Source: Pseudomonas sp. WS 5079
Lineage (GTDB): Bacteria > Pseudomonadota > Gammaproteobacteria > Pseudomonadales > Pseudomonadaceae
DNA: 64,000 nt
Assembly (NCBI RefSeq): GCF_012985465.1
Contig: NZ_JAAQWN010000008.1
Location: 62,001-126,000, forward strand
Reading direction: 5' to 3'
Below are positions 18,304 to 27,051 of this stretch, piece by piece. The notes under the pieces were generated by a model, which saw nothing but the letters and a program-made list of their open reading frames with translations, was not told the DNA's origin and made no database searches. The position numbers and the translations under genes are program-made. How positions within the stretch are numbered: the stretch's first letter is position 1; each line of letters starts with the position of its first letter.

Positions 18304-18786
18304 TCAGCAGGCAGTCAACCGCAGAAAAATTGCCGCCAGCCGCTCAATGCCCGCCTGATCCTCTGGCCTGAAACGCTCCAGTTTCGGACTGTCTAGGTCC
18401 AGCACCCCAATCAACCTCCCATCCTTGACCAAGGGCACCACCAACTCGCTGTTGGACGCACTGTCGCAGGCAATATGCCCAGCAAACGCATGTACATCCT
18501 CCACCCGCTGGGTTTGCCGTGAAGCCGCCGCCGCACCACACACCCCTCGACCAAACGGAATCCGCACACAGGCGATCTGCCCCTGGAAAGGCCCGAGGAC
18601 TAGTTCCTCATCACGGTTGAGATAAAAGCCCGCCCAGTTCAAGTCATCTAGCTGGTTGAACAGGAACGCCGAAAACTGCGCCGCGTTGGCGATAAAGTCA
18701 CGCTCATCGGCCAGCAGCGATTCCAGTTGCGCACAAAGCATGGCGTAGCCATCAAGGCCGCTGCCCGCCTTCTGTAAATCGATCAT
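18304..18786 (-). CDS. Free methionine-(R)-sulfoxide reductase (GAF domain)
   Basis: A 160-residue single GAF-domain enzyme that reduces free methionine-R-sulfoxide. The three redox cysteines of the fRMsr family are present in the expected spacing: QIACVRIPFGRGVCGAA carries two and HIACDSASNSELV the third. Length equals E. coli MsrC/YebR. The start ATG overlaps the stop of the upstream ATPase gene (ATGA), so the two are cotranscribed. Together with msrB at 23.2 kb this makes two methionine-sulfoxide repair enzymes in one neighbourhood. Confidence 0.92.
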   Translation of the reverse strand: MIDLQKAGSGLDGYAMLCAQLESLLADERDFIANAAQFSAFLFNQLDDLNWAGFYLNRDEELVLGPFQGQIACVRIPFGRGVCGAAAASRQTQRVEDVHAFAGHIACDSASNSELVVPLVKDGRLIGVLDLDSPKLERFRPEDQAGIERLAAIFLRLTAC

Positions 18787-19673
18787 GGCTGGCGCTCCAG
18801 CAATTTAAGGCCCACCCAGTACCGGGCGAATTGGTAGGCGCACCGGCCGTTGCGATTGCCGCGACCCGTGGCCCAGCGCACCGCAAGGATGTCGAGGGCT
18901 TCATCGCGCTGCCACGGCAAACCCGCCTTGTTCGCCAGCTCGCCGATCCAGTGCTCCACCACGTCCAGGAAGTGTTCCTGGGTGAACGGGTAGAACGACA
19001 ACCACAGGCCAAAACGGTCGGACAAGGCGATCTTGTCTTCCACCGCCTCACTGGGATGCAACTCACCATCCACACGTTTCCAGTTGTCGTTGTCGCTCTG
19101 GTTTTCCGGCACCAGGTGACGACGGTTGGAGGTCGCGTACAGCAACACGTTTTCCGGGGCCTGCTCCAGCGAGCCGTCGAGCACGCTCTTGAGCACACGG
19201 TAGTCGCCTTCGCCAGCCTCGAACGAGAGGTCATCGCAGAACAGGATAAAACGCTGTGGCAGCTTGAGCAGTTGCTCGACCACACGCGGCAGGTCGGCCA
19301 GGTGGTCACGCTCGATTTCGATCAGGCGCAAGCCGGCCTTGGCATGCTGAGCCAGCAAGGCGCGGACCATCGACGATTTGCCCGTGCCACGCGACCCCCA
19401 GAGCAACGCATGGTTGGCGGGCAGGCCGTCGAGAAACTGCTGGGTATTGCGCGCCAATTGCTCGCGCTGTTTGTCGACACCGATCAGGTCGGACAGGCGC
19501 ATATCCAGGCTGACTTCCAGGGGCAGCAAAAAGCCGCTGCGCCCCTCGCGCTGCCAGCGGGCCGCCAGGCAGTGGTTCCAGTCAACCGCCACGCGAGGTG
19601 CGGGCAAGAGGGGTTCCAGACGAGCAAGCACCGCATCGGCCCGCTCAAGAAAGGCATTCAATCGAGAATCCAT
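18783..19673 (-). CDS. AAA-type ATPase, DUF815 family
   Basis: A 296-residue P-loop ATPase. Walker A is GSRGTGKSSMV, Walker B is FILFCDDLSFE, and a sensor-like YATSNRRHL follows. The order and the LIGVDKQREQL lead-in are those of the DUF815 family of predicted ATPases. The ATG at 19673 (MDSRLNAF) is used because the open frame upstream has no family character. It precedes the free-Met-sulfoxide reductase gene with a 4-base overlap. Biological role is unknown. Confidence 0.88.
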   Translation of the reverse strand: MDSRLNAFLERADAVLARLEPLLPAPRVAVDWNHCLAARWQREGRSGFLLPLEVSLDMRLSDLIGVDKQREQLARNTQQFLDGLPANHALLWGSRGTGKSSMVRALLAQHAKAGLRLIEIERDHLADLPRVVEQLLKLPQRFILFCDDLSFEAGEGDYRVLKSVLDGSLEQAPENVLLYATSNRRHLVPENQSDNDNWKRVDGELHPSEAVEDKIALSDRFGLWLSFYPFTQEHFLDVVEHWIGELANKAGLPWQRDEALDILAVRWATGRGNRNGRCAYQFARYWVGLKLLERQP

Positions 19674-19824
19674 GACTATTCCTGTGGCAAGTTCTTGAAA
19701 AAGATGGCGTATTGGCAACCCTGACGCAGTTGCCAGACGGCTGCACCTTAAAAAACGATTCATACCGGGCAAGGCTGGCGCTGAGGATGTTCAGCTATGC
19801 TTGCCGGGCGAAGGGAAACGTGAA

Positions 19825-22164
19825 GTGGCTCAGCACCCAATGGATATCAAGTTCGCCCACCGCTTGTCTTATAAACAAGCCAGACTGACTGTGCTGGTTG
19901 GTTTCGTGTTGGGAACCTTACTCAGCCTGATCCAAATCGGCATTGATTATGCCAGCGAAGACGCGTCCATCAACCGTGAAATACATGCGCTGCTTGAAAT
20001 CAGTCACAACCCCGCCTCACGCATTGCCTACAACATCGACGCCGAACTGGCCCAGGAGTTGACCCTGGGCCTGCTGCACTCCCCCGCCATCACGCGGGCA
20101 CAGTTGGTCGACAACAATGGCCTGGTGCTGGCTGACGTTGATCGGCCCCGCAAGGAGAGTAGCTACCGTCCTATCAGCGACTTTTTGTTCGGCGCCAACC
20201 GCCAGTTCGAAGACCGCCTGTACCTCACCCATATGCCCGGCGAATCCCTCGGCGTGTTACGCCTTGACGTCGACACCTACGCATTCGGCAGCCGATTCCT
20301 ACGTCGAGCAGAGATCACCCTACTCAATGGCTTTGCTCGTAGCCTGATCCTGACCGGCATCCTCCTGGGCCTGTTCTACGTGATGCTGACCCAGCCCCTG
20401 GTGCGGATCATCCGTGAGTTGAGCACGCGCAGCCCCGGCAGCGCGCCCCTGGCTCGCCTGGATTGCCCGCCGGGGCACGAACATGATGAGATCGGCGTGC
20501 TGGTCAACGTCGCCAACCAACAGTTCGAGAACATGGAGACCGAAATCCAGCAGCGGCGCCACGCCGAGGACCGCCTGACCGAGTACCTTGGCCAGTTGGA
20601 AGACATTGTTTCGGCGCGTACCACCGAACTCAAGGCGATCAACCACCGGCTAAGCCAATCCAACGAAGAGCTGGAGGCCTCGAAAATCAACGCCCTGGGC
20701 ATGGCCCAGGCGCGCGCCGCGTTCCTTGCCAACATGAGCCATGAAATCCGCACCCCGCTCAATGGGCTGCTTGGCATGATCGCGCTGTCTCTGGACAGCG
20801 CGCTGAACGCCGAGCAGCGCCAACAATTGTCGATCGCCCATGACTCCGGCAAGGTTTTGGTAGAACTGCTTAACGATATTCTCGACCTGTCCAAGTTTGA
20901 CGCCGGGCAACTGGAACTCGAAAGCATCCCCTTCGACCTCGGCTCCCTGGTGGAAGACACCGCCAACCTGTTGTCGCAGAACGCTGCGCCCAGCGTGGAG
21001 TTGACCTGCCTGATCGATCCGCAGTTTCCTGCCCAGGTCGTGGGTGATCCGACGCGGGTCCGGCAGATTGTCAGTAACCTGCTGTCCAATGCCTTGAAGT
21101 TCACCCGGTTCGGTCGCGTCGATGTGCGCCTCAGTGCGCAACCCGATGGCGTGCGCATCGAAGTGTGCGACACCGGCATCGGCATTGCGCAGGAAGCCCA
21201 GGCGCGGATCTTCAAACCCTTCACCCAGGCGGGCGCCGGCATTACCCGCCAGTTTGGCGGGACCGGCCTGGGGTTGGCGCTGACCCACAATCTTTGCGAA
21301 GCCATGCGCGGTCGGCTGACCATCAGTTCGGAAACCGGCTTCGGCAGCCAGTTCTGTGCCGAACTGCCACTCCCCGCCCACACCCCGGCGACACGACTGG
21401 CGCCGTTGAGCGGCGAAGTCGCGGTGATTACCGGGGCCAGCAGCGGGCTGGCAGAACTGCTGCACACCCTGTTGCCGCACTGGGGGCTGACGCCGCACTG
21501 CTACACCATCGACGATGACTTGACGGGCCTGGCACCGGACATCCTGATCACCGACTGCCCCGAATGCCTGTTCCGCCTGCGGCCGACCGTCAGCGCTCCG
21601 ATCCTGCTGGTCACCGCCTACGGCAATTTCATGCCCAGCGAAGAAGTGGCCGCCCTGGCGCCGCTGCAACAGCAGGCGCGCCCGCTGAGTCGCACGGCGC
21701 TGTATCAGGTCTTGCACCGTACCCTGCGCGCCGACAGCGAAATCGTCCTCGACCTGGCCCAATTGGAGACCAGCCCGGTTGCCCATCGGGCGCGTATCCT
21801 CTTGGTGGAGGACAACCCGGTCAATCAACTGGTGGCCAAGGGCATGCTCGGCAAGCTGGGCTGCGAGGTGGTGGTCGCGGCCCATGGCGGCGAGGCGCTG
21901 AAGCAGCTGGAAGAACAACGTTTCGATATGGTGCTGATGGACTGCAACATGCCGGTCATGGATGGCTACGAGGCGAGCCGGCAGATTCGCCGCAGCGGGC
22001 GCTGGCCGCAGCTGCCGATCGTCGCGCTGACCGCCAATGCCCTGGCCGAGGAACGCGAACGGTGCCGGGCCGCCGGCATGAACGACTACCTGGCCAAACC
22101 CTTTCGCCGCGAAGAACTCAACGCCCTACTCGACCTCTGGGTGCCGACTACGACAAATCTGTGA
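19825..22164 (+). CDS. Hybrid sensor histidine kinase with two receiver-like domains
   Basis: A protein of about 779 residues. Two membrane spans (near residues 20-40 and 180-200) enclose a periplasmic sensor region of about 140 residues. A HAMP-like linker and coiled coil lead into HisKA (MSHEIRTPLNGLLG), HATPase (CDTGIGIA, GGTGLGLAL), a degenerate receiver-like module without an acidic acceptor, and a true receiver (LLVEDNPVN, phosphoacceptor in MDCNMPVMDG). No Hpt domain is present, so an external Hpt protein would be needed. The layout resembles BarA/PA1611-type kinases. Start is uncertain: GTG 19825 has AAGGG about nine bases upstream; ATG 19840 is the alternative. The 3' end overlaps the convergent regulator gene by 17 bases. 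Confidence 0.88.
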   Translation: MAQHPMDIKFAHRLSYKQARLTVLVGFVLGTLLSLIQIGIDYASEDASINREIHALLEISHNPASRIAYNIDAELAQELTLGLLHSPAITRAQLVDNNGLVLADVDRPRKESSYRPISDFLFGANRQFEDRLYLTHMPGESLGVLRLDVDTYAFGSRFLRRAEITLLNGFARSLILTGILLGLFYVMLTQPLVRIIRELSTRSPGSAPLARLDCPPGHEHDEIGVLVNVANQQFENMETEIQQRRHAEDRLTEYLGQLEDIVSARTTELKAINHRLSQSNEELEASKINALGMAQARAAFLANMSHEIRTPLNGLLGMIALSLDSALNAEQRQQLSIAHDSGKVLVELLNDILDLSKFDAGQLELESIPFDLGSLVEDTANLLSQNAAPSVELTCLIDPQFPAQVVGDPTRVRQIVSNLLSNALKFTRFGRVDVRLSAQPDGVRIEVCDTGIGIAQEAQARIFKPFTQAGAGITRQFGGTGLGLALTHNLCEAMRGRLTISSETGFGSQFCAELPLPAHTPATRLAPLSGEVAVITGASSGLAELLHTLLPHWGLTPHCYTIDDDLTGLAPDILITDCPECLFRLRPTVSAPILLVTAYGNFMPSEEVAALAPLQQQARPLSRTALYQVLHRTLRADSEIVLDLAQLETSPVAHRARILLVEDNPVNQLVAKGMLGKLGCEVVVAAHGGEALKQLEEQRFDMVLMDCNMPVMDGYEASRQIRRSGRWPQLPIVALTANALAEERERCRAAGMNDYLAKPFRREELNALLDLWVPTTTNL

Positions 22165-22609
22165 TCTGCCGGAGCAACTGGTCCAGGCCATGGCGCAGGG
22201 TGTCCGCCTGGCTCAGGTCCACGCCGCTGTCGCACAACAAGCGAGCCTTCAGCGGCTGGACGCGCTCACGCAGCGCCTGGCCCGCTTCGGCAAGGCTCAA
22301 GTGCACTTCACGCTCATCATGGGTACTGCGCCGGCGCGTGATCAACGTCAGTTGCTCCAGGCGTTTGAGCAGCGGCGTCAGCGTCCCGGAATCGAGCAAC
22401 AGCCGTTCCCCCAGCGCCTTGACCGTCGGCTGCGGCGGGGCAGCGGCATGCCACTCCCACAACACCAACATCACCAGATATTGCGGATACGTCAGGCCCA
22501 ACTGGTCGAGCATTGGCTTATAGGCTCGTGTCACCGCCCGGGAGGCGGCGTACAGCTTGAAGCACAGCTGGTCATCCAGGGCCAGGGATACGGCAGGCAA
22601 GTCAGTCAT
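22148..22609 (-). CDS. ohrR: MarR-family regulator of the OhrR type
   Basis: A 153-residue MarR-family repressor. The N-terminal LCFKLYAASRAVTRAY segment has the reactive cysteine position of OhrR proteins, which sense organic hydroperoxides by thiol oxidation. The winged-helix core includes LLLDSGTLTPLLKRLE and the wing DEREVHLSL. It is encoded directly after glutathione peroxidase with an ATGA overlap, so it is likely to control its own operon through the palindromic site at 23132-23161. A different peroxide-responsive MarR name is possible, since ohr itself is not adjacent. Confidence 0.85.
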   Translation of the reverse strand: MTDLPAVSLALDDQLCFKLYAASRAVTRAYKPMLDQLGLTYPQYLVMLVLWEWHAAAPPQPTVKALGERLLLDSGTLTPLLKRLEQLTLITRRRSTHDEREVHLSLAEAGQALRERVQPLKARLLCDSGVDLSQADTLRHGLDQLLRQITDLS

Positions 22610-23091
22610 TTGAGCAGCGCTTCGATCTCTTGGGTCAATTCCTGGGGTTTGGTGGTCGGGGCAAAACGCTGGACCACCTGGCCGTCGCGGCCGATCAAGA
22701 ACTTGGTGAAGTTCCACTTGATGCCCTTGGAACCCAGCAGGCCCGGCGCGCGCTGTTTGAGTTGCACAAACAGCGGATGGGCCTCGCCCCCGTTGACATC
22801 GACCTTCTTGAACAGGGGGAAACTGACGCCGAAATTCAGCTCGCAAAACTCGGAAATAGCCCCCTCGTCACCCGGCTCCTGCTTGCCGAACTGGTTGCAC
22901 GGGAAGCCCAGCACCACCAGGCCCTGGTCCTTGTACTGCTGCCAGAGCTGCTCCAGGCCTTTGTACTGTGGAGTGAAGCCGCACTTGCTGGCGGTGTTGA
23001 CCACCAGGATCGCCTTGCCGGCGAAATCCGCCAGGGTCTTTTGCTCGCCCTTGATGGTGGTGCAAGGGATGGACAGCAGGTTATCGCTCAT
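22606..23091 (-). CDS. Glutathione peroxidase (cysteine type)
   Basis: A 161-residue thioredoxin-fold peroxidase that reduces hydroperoxides. The catalytic tetrad region is complete: Cys in NTASKCGFTPQY, Gln in FPCNQFGKQEPG and Trp-Asn in WNFTKFLI, with cysteine in place of selenocysteine. Bacterial members usually use thioredoxin as reductant. ATG at 23091 is preceded by a purine-rich GGCGATCCC region. It is the first gene of an operon with the OhrR-type regulator. Confidence 0.94.
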   Translation of the reverse strand: MSDNLLSIPCTTIKGEQKTLADFAGKAILVVNTASKCGFTPQYKGLEQLWQQYKDQGLVVLGFPCNQFGKQEPGDEGAISEFCELNFGVSFPLFKKVDVNGGEAHPLFVQLKQRAPGLLGSKGIKWNFTKFLIGRDGQVVQRFAPTTKPQELTQEIEALLK

Positions 23092-23131
23092 GGGATCGCC
23101 TCGGACACAAAGAAGAACATGAAACATAGTG

Positions 23132-23161
23132 TGCAATTGAATTGCATGCAATTTAATTGAC
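23132..23161. promoter_or_regulatory. Tandem palindromic operator, probably for the OhrR-type regulator
   Basis: TGCAATT-G-AATTGCA (23132-23146) is a perfect 15-base palindrome. It is followed without gap by a second imperfect copy, TGCAATT-T-AATTGAC (23147-23161). It lies 41-70 bases upstream of the peroxidase start. OhrR boxes known to me have the form TxCAATT-AATTGxA, so the match is close. Confidence 0.7.
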
Positions 23162-23189
23162 CAGACTAATGACTCGACATCACCCCGCA

Positions 23190-23210
23190 GGAACCGGCTT
23201 GCCGGCTCCT
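23190..23210. repeat. Single REP-like element
   Basis: GGAACCGGCTTGCCGGCTCC is an imperfect palindrome of the Pseudomonas REP type, between the peroxidase operon promoter and the msrB stop codon. Confidence 0.65.
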
Positions 23211-23225
23211 ACGAGGGGCATGGTG

Positions 23226-23618
23226 TCAGCGCGGAACCAGGTCCAGGCACACCGAGTTGATGCAATAGCGCAGGCCTGTAGGCGGCGGGCCATCAGGGAA
23301 CACATGGCCCAAATGCGCATCGCACTTGGCACAGGTCACTTCCGTACGGATCATCCCGTGGCTCACGTCACGAATCTCAATCATCGCGCTATCAGCAATC
23401 GGCTCATAAAAACTGGGCCAGCCACAACCGGCATCGAACTTGGTCTTCGAGTCGAACAGCGGCTCATTGCAGCAAATGCAGTGATACACGCCATCGGTCG
23501 TAGTGGCGTTGTACTTGCCAGAAAACGGCCGCTCGGTGCCCTTGAGACGGCACACCTGATACTGCGCCGGGTCGAGCATTTCCCGCCATTCATCCAGGGT
23601 TTTATCCAACTTTTCCAT
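23226..23618 (-). CDS. msrB: Peptide methionine (R)-sulfoxide reductase MsrB
   Basis: A 130-residue reductase that repairs methionine-R-sulfoxide in proteins. The catalytic cysteine is in RYCINSVCLDL near the C terminus, and two zinc-type cysteine pairs are visible (CICC region and CAKC). GCGWPSFYEPI is the substrate-binding motif. The ATG at 23618 (MEKLDKTL) fits the family N terminus; the upstream in-frame extension is discarded. It lies upstream of gpx-ohrR on the same strand but is separated by a REP element and the operator, so it probably has its own promoter. Confidence 0.95.
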   Translation of the reverse strand: MEKLDKTLDEWREMLDPAQYQVCRLKGTERPFSGKYNATTTDGVYHCICCNEPLFDSKTKFDAGCGWPSFYEPIADSAMIEIRDVSHGMIRTEVTCAKCDAHLGHVFPDGPPPTGLRYCINSVCLDLVPR

Positions 23619-23821
23619 CAATGCACCTCGACAACTGAAAAAGCCTGATCTGTGTCTTTTCCATGGATCAGGCGGCACGTATGATTGCGCCTCTTCAAAG
23701 CGCCAGTCTGGCACCCGCGTTATCGGCATTCAAACGTATTTATGGGTCAGGCCACACGCAGGATTCCCAGCACGGTAGTCTTCACATCGTCTGGATCGTT
23801 CATTTTCGGGATCACATCGCC

Positions 23822-25033
23822 ATGCAGGTCAGCAAATCGAACAAGCTCGCCAACGTCTGCTACGACATTCGCGGCCCAGTGCTCAAGCACGCCAAGCGCC
23901 TGGAAGAGGAAGGCCATCGCATCCTCAAGCTGAACATTGGCAACCCGGCGCCCTTTGGTTTCGAAGCACCGGACGAAATCCTCCAGGACGTGATCCGCAA
24001 CCTGCCCACCGCCCAGGGCTACAGCGACTCCAAGGGGTTGTTCAGCGCGCGCAAGGCAGTCATGCAGTACTACCAGCAAAAGCAGGTAGAAGGGGTTGGT
24101 ATTGAAGATATCTACCTCGGCAATGGTGTCTCCGAGCTGATCGTGATGGCCATGCAGGCCTTGCTCAACAACGGCGACGAAGTGCTGGTGCCGGCGCCTG
24201 ACTACCCGCTGTGGACCGCTGCCGTGACCCTGGCCGGTGGCCATCCGGTGCATTACCTGTGTGACGAGCAAGCCAATTGGTGGCCGGACCTGGCCGATAT
24301 CAAGGCCAAGATCACGCCCAACACCAAGGCGCTGGTGATCATCAACCCGAACAACCCGACGGGCGCGGTGTACTCCAAGGAAGTGCTGCTGGGCATGCTC
24401 GAACTGGCGCGCCAGCACAACCTGGTGGTGTTCTCCGACGAGATCTACGACAAGATCCTCTACGACGACGCCGTGCACATCTGCACCGCCTCCCTGGCCC
24501 CGGACCTGCTATGCCTGACCTTCAACGGCCTGTCCAAGTCCTACCGGGTCGCGGGCTTCCGTTCCGGCTGGGTCGCCATCTCCGGGCCCAAGCACAATGC
24601 CCAGAGCTACATCGAAGGCATCGACATGCTGGCTAATATGCGCCTGTGTGCCAATGTGCCGAGCCAGCACGCGATCCAGACCGCCCTGGGCGGCTACCAG
24701 AGCATCAACGACCTGGTGCTGCCCGCCGGCCGCCTGCTGGAGCAGCGCAACCGCACCTGGGAGTTGCTCAACGATATTCCCGGCGTCAGTTGCGTCAAAC
24801 CCATGGGCGCCTTGTACGCGTTCCCGCGGATCGACCCGAAAGTCTGCCCGATCCACAACGACGAGAAGTTCGTCCTCGACCTGCTGCTCTCGGAAAAGCT
24901 GCTGGTGGTCCAGGGCACGGCGTTCAACTGGCCGTGGCCTGATCACTTCCGCGTGGTGACCTTGCCCCGTGTGGATGACCTGGACATGGCCATCGGCCGC
25001 ATCGGCAACTTCCTGAAGTCCTATCGCCAGTGA
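23822..25033 (+). CDS. alaA: PLP-dependent aminotransferase, AlaA-type alanine transaminase
   Basis: A 403-residue class I aminotransferase. The pyridoxal-phosphate lysine lies in GLSKSYRVAGFRSGW, and INPNNPTGAVY and FSDEIYDKI are the cofactor-binding segments. The N-terminal motif (KSNKLANVCYDIRGPVL) is characteristic of E. coli AlaA, which makes alanine from pyruvate and glutamate. The ATG at 23822 was selected over an upstream start because the family begins with this motif. It is divergent from msrB. Confidence 0.92.
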   Translation: MQVSKSNKLANVCYDIRGPVLKHAKRLEEEGHRILKLNIGNPAPFGFEAPDEILQDVIRNLPTAQGYSDSKGLFSARKAVMQYYQQKQVEGVGIEDIYLGNGVSELIVMAMQALLNNGDEVLVPAPDYPLWTAAVTLAGGHPVHYLCDEQANWWPDLADIKAKITPNTKALVIINPNNPTGAVYSKEVLLGMLELARQHNLVVFSDEIYDKILYDDAVHICTASLAPDLLCLTFNGLSKSYRVAGFRSGWVAISGPKHNAQSYIEGIDMLANMRLCANVPSQHAIQTALGGYQSINDLVLPAGRLLEQRNRTWELLNDIPGVSCVKPMGALYAFPRIDPKVCPIHNDEKFVLDLLLSEKLLVVQGTAFNWPWPDHFRVVTLPRVDDLDMAIGRIGNFLKSYRQ

Positions 25034-25041
25034 CCTCGCTT

Positions 25042-25074
25042 TCGCTGTACGACCCACAAGAGGTCGTACAGCGA
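25042..25074 (+). terminator. Hairpin after alaA
   Basis: A perfect 13-base stem (TCGCTGTACGACC/GGTCGTACAGCGA) with a 7-base loop starts nine bases after the stop codon. There is no T tract, so it may act as an mRNA 3' stabiliser rather than a classic terminator. Confidence 0.6.
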
Positions 25075-25271
25075 GTATCTGGCAACACATCTACGCGCCA
25101 CACTGGCAGAAACACCCGTTGGCTTCACTCTCTTCCCTTCTACCCTGCACTTTCCAGTAATCACGGGGCCCAACGGCTTATGGAGGGGAATTTCCATGGG
25201 CATAAAGCCTCGGAAAATCCCTGCAAGGTTCTACATTCGCGCTGTAGGACACAGTTTGAAATAGTCGCCCG

Positions 25272-25300
25272 GTTGAATAGCCCACTGCCGCACCTTATAT
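25272..25300 (+). promoter_or_regulatory. Possible heat-shock (sigma-32-type) promoter for htpX
   Basis: GTTGAAT (25272-25278), a 14-base spacer and CCTTATAT (25293-25300) resemble the sigma-32 pattern CTTGAAA-N13-15-CCCCATAT. It ends 46 bases before htpX, a known heat-shock gene in E. coli. The 313-base gap from alaA otherwise shows only the hairpin above. Confidence 0.4.
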
Positions 25301-25346
25301 ACCCCGCAGTACGCGACATATTAAGCATGAGGAGAATTCTACAACC

Positions 25347-26234
25347 ATGATGCGCATCCTGCTGTTCTTGGCCACTAACCTGGCGGTCGTGCTGATTGCC
25401 AGCATCACCCTGAGCCTTTTCGGCTTCAACGGGTTCATGGCGGCCAACGGGGTTGATCTGAACCTCAATCAGCTGCTGGTTTTCTGTGCCGTCTTTGGTT
25501 TTGCCGGCTCGATCTTCTCGCTGTTCATCTCCAAGTGGATGGCGAAGATGAGCACCAGCACCCAGATCATCACCCAGCCGCGCACCCGGCATGAGCAATG
25601 GCTGCTGCAAACGGTCGAGCTACTGTCCCGCGAAGCCGGGATCAAGATGCCTGAAGTCGGGATCTTCCCGGCCTACGAGGCCAACGCCTTTGCCACTGGC
25701 TGGAACAAGAACGATGCTCTTGTTGCCGTCAGCCAGGGTTTGCTCGAGCGTTTCTCGCCCGACGAAGTGAAGGCCGTGCTGGCCCACGAGATCGGCCACG
25801 TCGCCAACGGTGACATGGTTACCCTGGCACTGGTGCAGGGCGTGGTGAACACCTTTGTGATGTTCTTTGCGCGGATCATCGGCAACTTTGTCGACAAGGT
25901 GATCTTCAAGAACGAAGGCGGCCAGGGTATCGCCTACTACGTGGCGACCATCTTTGCTGAACTAGTACTGGGCTTCCTCGCCAGCTCCATCGTGATGTGG
26001 TTCTCGCGCAAACGCGAGTTCCGCGCCGACGAAGCCGGTGCCCAACTGGCCGGTACTGCCGCGATGATCGGTGCCCTGCAACGCCTGCGCTCCGAACAGG
26101 GCCTGCCAGTGCACATGCCTGACACCCTGAATGCCTTCGGCATCAACGGTGGCGTCAAGCAAGGCCTGGCGCGGATGTTCATGAGCCACCCGCCACTGGA
26201 AGAGCGGATCGACGCACTGCGTCGTCGCGGTTGA
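25347..26234 (+). CDS. htpX: Membrane-bound zinc metalloprotease HtpX
   Basis: A 295-residue M48-family protease that degrades misfolded inner-membrane proteins. The zinc site AHEIGHVANGD is in the centre, and a downstream glutamate is in FRADEAGA. Two N-terminal and two central hydrophobic segments anchor it, as in E. coli HtpX (293 residues). Start ATG 25347 follows a GAGGAG about 15 bases upstream; an immediately following ATG at 25350 is an alternative. A terminator follows. Confidence 0.96.
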   Translation: MMRILLFLATNLAVVLIASITLSLFGFNGFMAANGVDLNLNQLLVFCAVFGFAGSIFSLFISKWMAKMSTSTQIITQPRTRHEQWLLQTVELLSREAGIKMPEVGIFPAYEANAFATGWNKNDALVAVSQGLLERFSPDEVKAVLAHEIGHVANGDMVTLALVQGVVNTFVMFFARIIGNFVDKVIFKNEGGQGIAYYVATIFAELVLGFLASSIVMWFSRKREFRADEAGAQLAGTAAMIGALQRLRSEQGLPVHMPDTLNAFGINGGVKQGLARMFMSHPPLEERIDALRRRG

Positions 26235-26248
26235 CAGCCAAAGGGTAG

Positions 26249-26278
26249 AAAAAGGGGCGACTGAATCGCCCCTTTTTT
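26249..26278. terminator. Bidirectional rho-independent terminator
   Basis: AAAAAGGGGCGA/TCGCCCCTTTTTT stem with a 5-base loop lies between htpX and the convergent tpm gene. Confidence 0.9.
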
Positions 26279-26291
26279 GTGGGTGCGTGTT

Positions 26292-26948
26292 TTACCGCTG
26301 CGCCAACTGGTAAACCCGCTCCTCAAGGCGCGTGACACCGCCCTGGGCGAACTTCGGGCTCTCGGCCAGGATATCCCGCTGCTCCAGGACGCTCAGGCGC
26401 CAGCGTCCTGCCAGCAGCCTCCGGACTTCCTCATCACTGACCGCAAACGGCGGCCCGGCCTTCAGGGCCTGCTCATAATCCAGGCTGATCAACAGGCCAC
26501 TTTGCACCTGGGGCGCAATCGCCTGCAAATGCGCGGCATAGCGCTCACGCATCAACGGCGGCAAGGCAATCAGCGCCGCACGGTCATACAGGGCGGCGCA
26601 CCCTGCCACATCTTCACGGCTCAATTCGAAGAAATCGCCGCACCACAGCTCGATAGTGCCAGCCTGATAAACCTTGAAACTGCCCCGCTGGCTGACTTGT
26701 GCAGCCAGGCCCTGCTCCTGGAAAAACTCCTCCACGGCCTTTTCCGACAGTTCCACACCCAGGACCTGGCAGCCCTGCTGCGCCAGCCACATCAGGTCCA
26801 GGCTTTTGCCGCACAGCGGCACGAGCACCCGGGCCCTGCCAACCAACCCCAGCCCCGGCCAGTGTCGCTGCAAATAGGGATTGACCTCAGGCAGGTGAAA
26901 GCCGATCTGATTACGTGCCCAGCGGTCATGCCAAAAGGTGGATTCCAT
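26292..26948 (-). CDS. tpm: Thiopurine S-methyltransferase
   Basis: A 218-residue SAM-dependent methyltransferase. The N-terminal FWHDRWARNQIGFH and the LVPLCGKSLDLMWLA segment are diagnostic for bacterial TPMT. In Pseudomonas the enzyme methylates thiopurines and contributes to selenite and tellurite resistance by making volatile methyl derivatives. Start ATG 26948 was chosen because the family begins with this sequence; an upstream extension of eight residues is unlikely. Confidence 0.94.
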   Translation of the reverse strand: MESTFWHDRWARNQIGFHLPEVNPYLQRHWPGLGLVGRARVLVPLCGKSLDLMWLAQQGCQVLGVELSEKAVEEFFQEQGLAAQVSQRGSFKVYQAGTIELWCGDFFELSREDVAGCAALYDRAALIALPPLMRERYAAHLQAIAPQVQSGLLISLDYEQALKAGPPFAVSDEEVRRLLAGRWRLSVLEQRDILAESPKFAQGGVTRLEERVYQLAQR

Positions 26949-27051
26949 GAATAGCCCAGAAAATTCGATCAAATGGCGCTAAAACTTATATTAGATTTAG
27001 ATCAATGATCTGATTAAAGATGGTCCCATCTTAACCTTGAGGACCCTGCTC

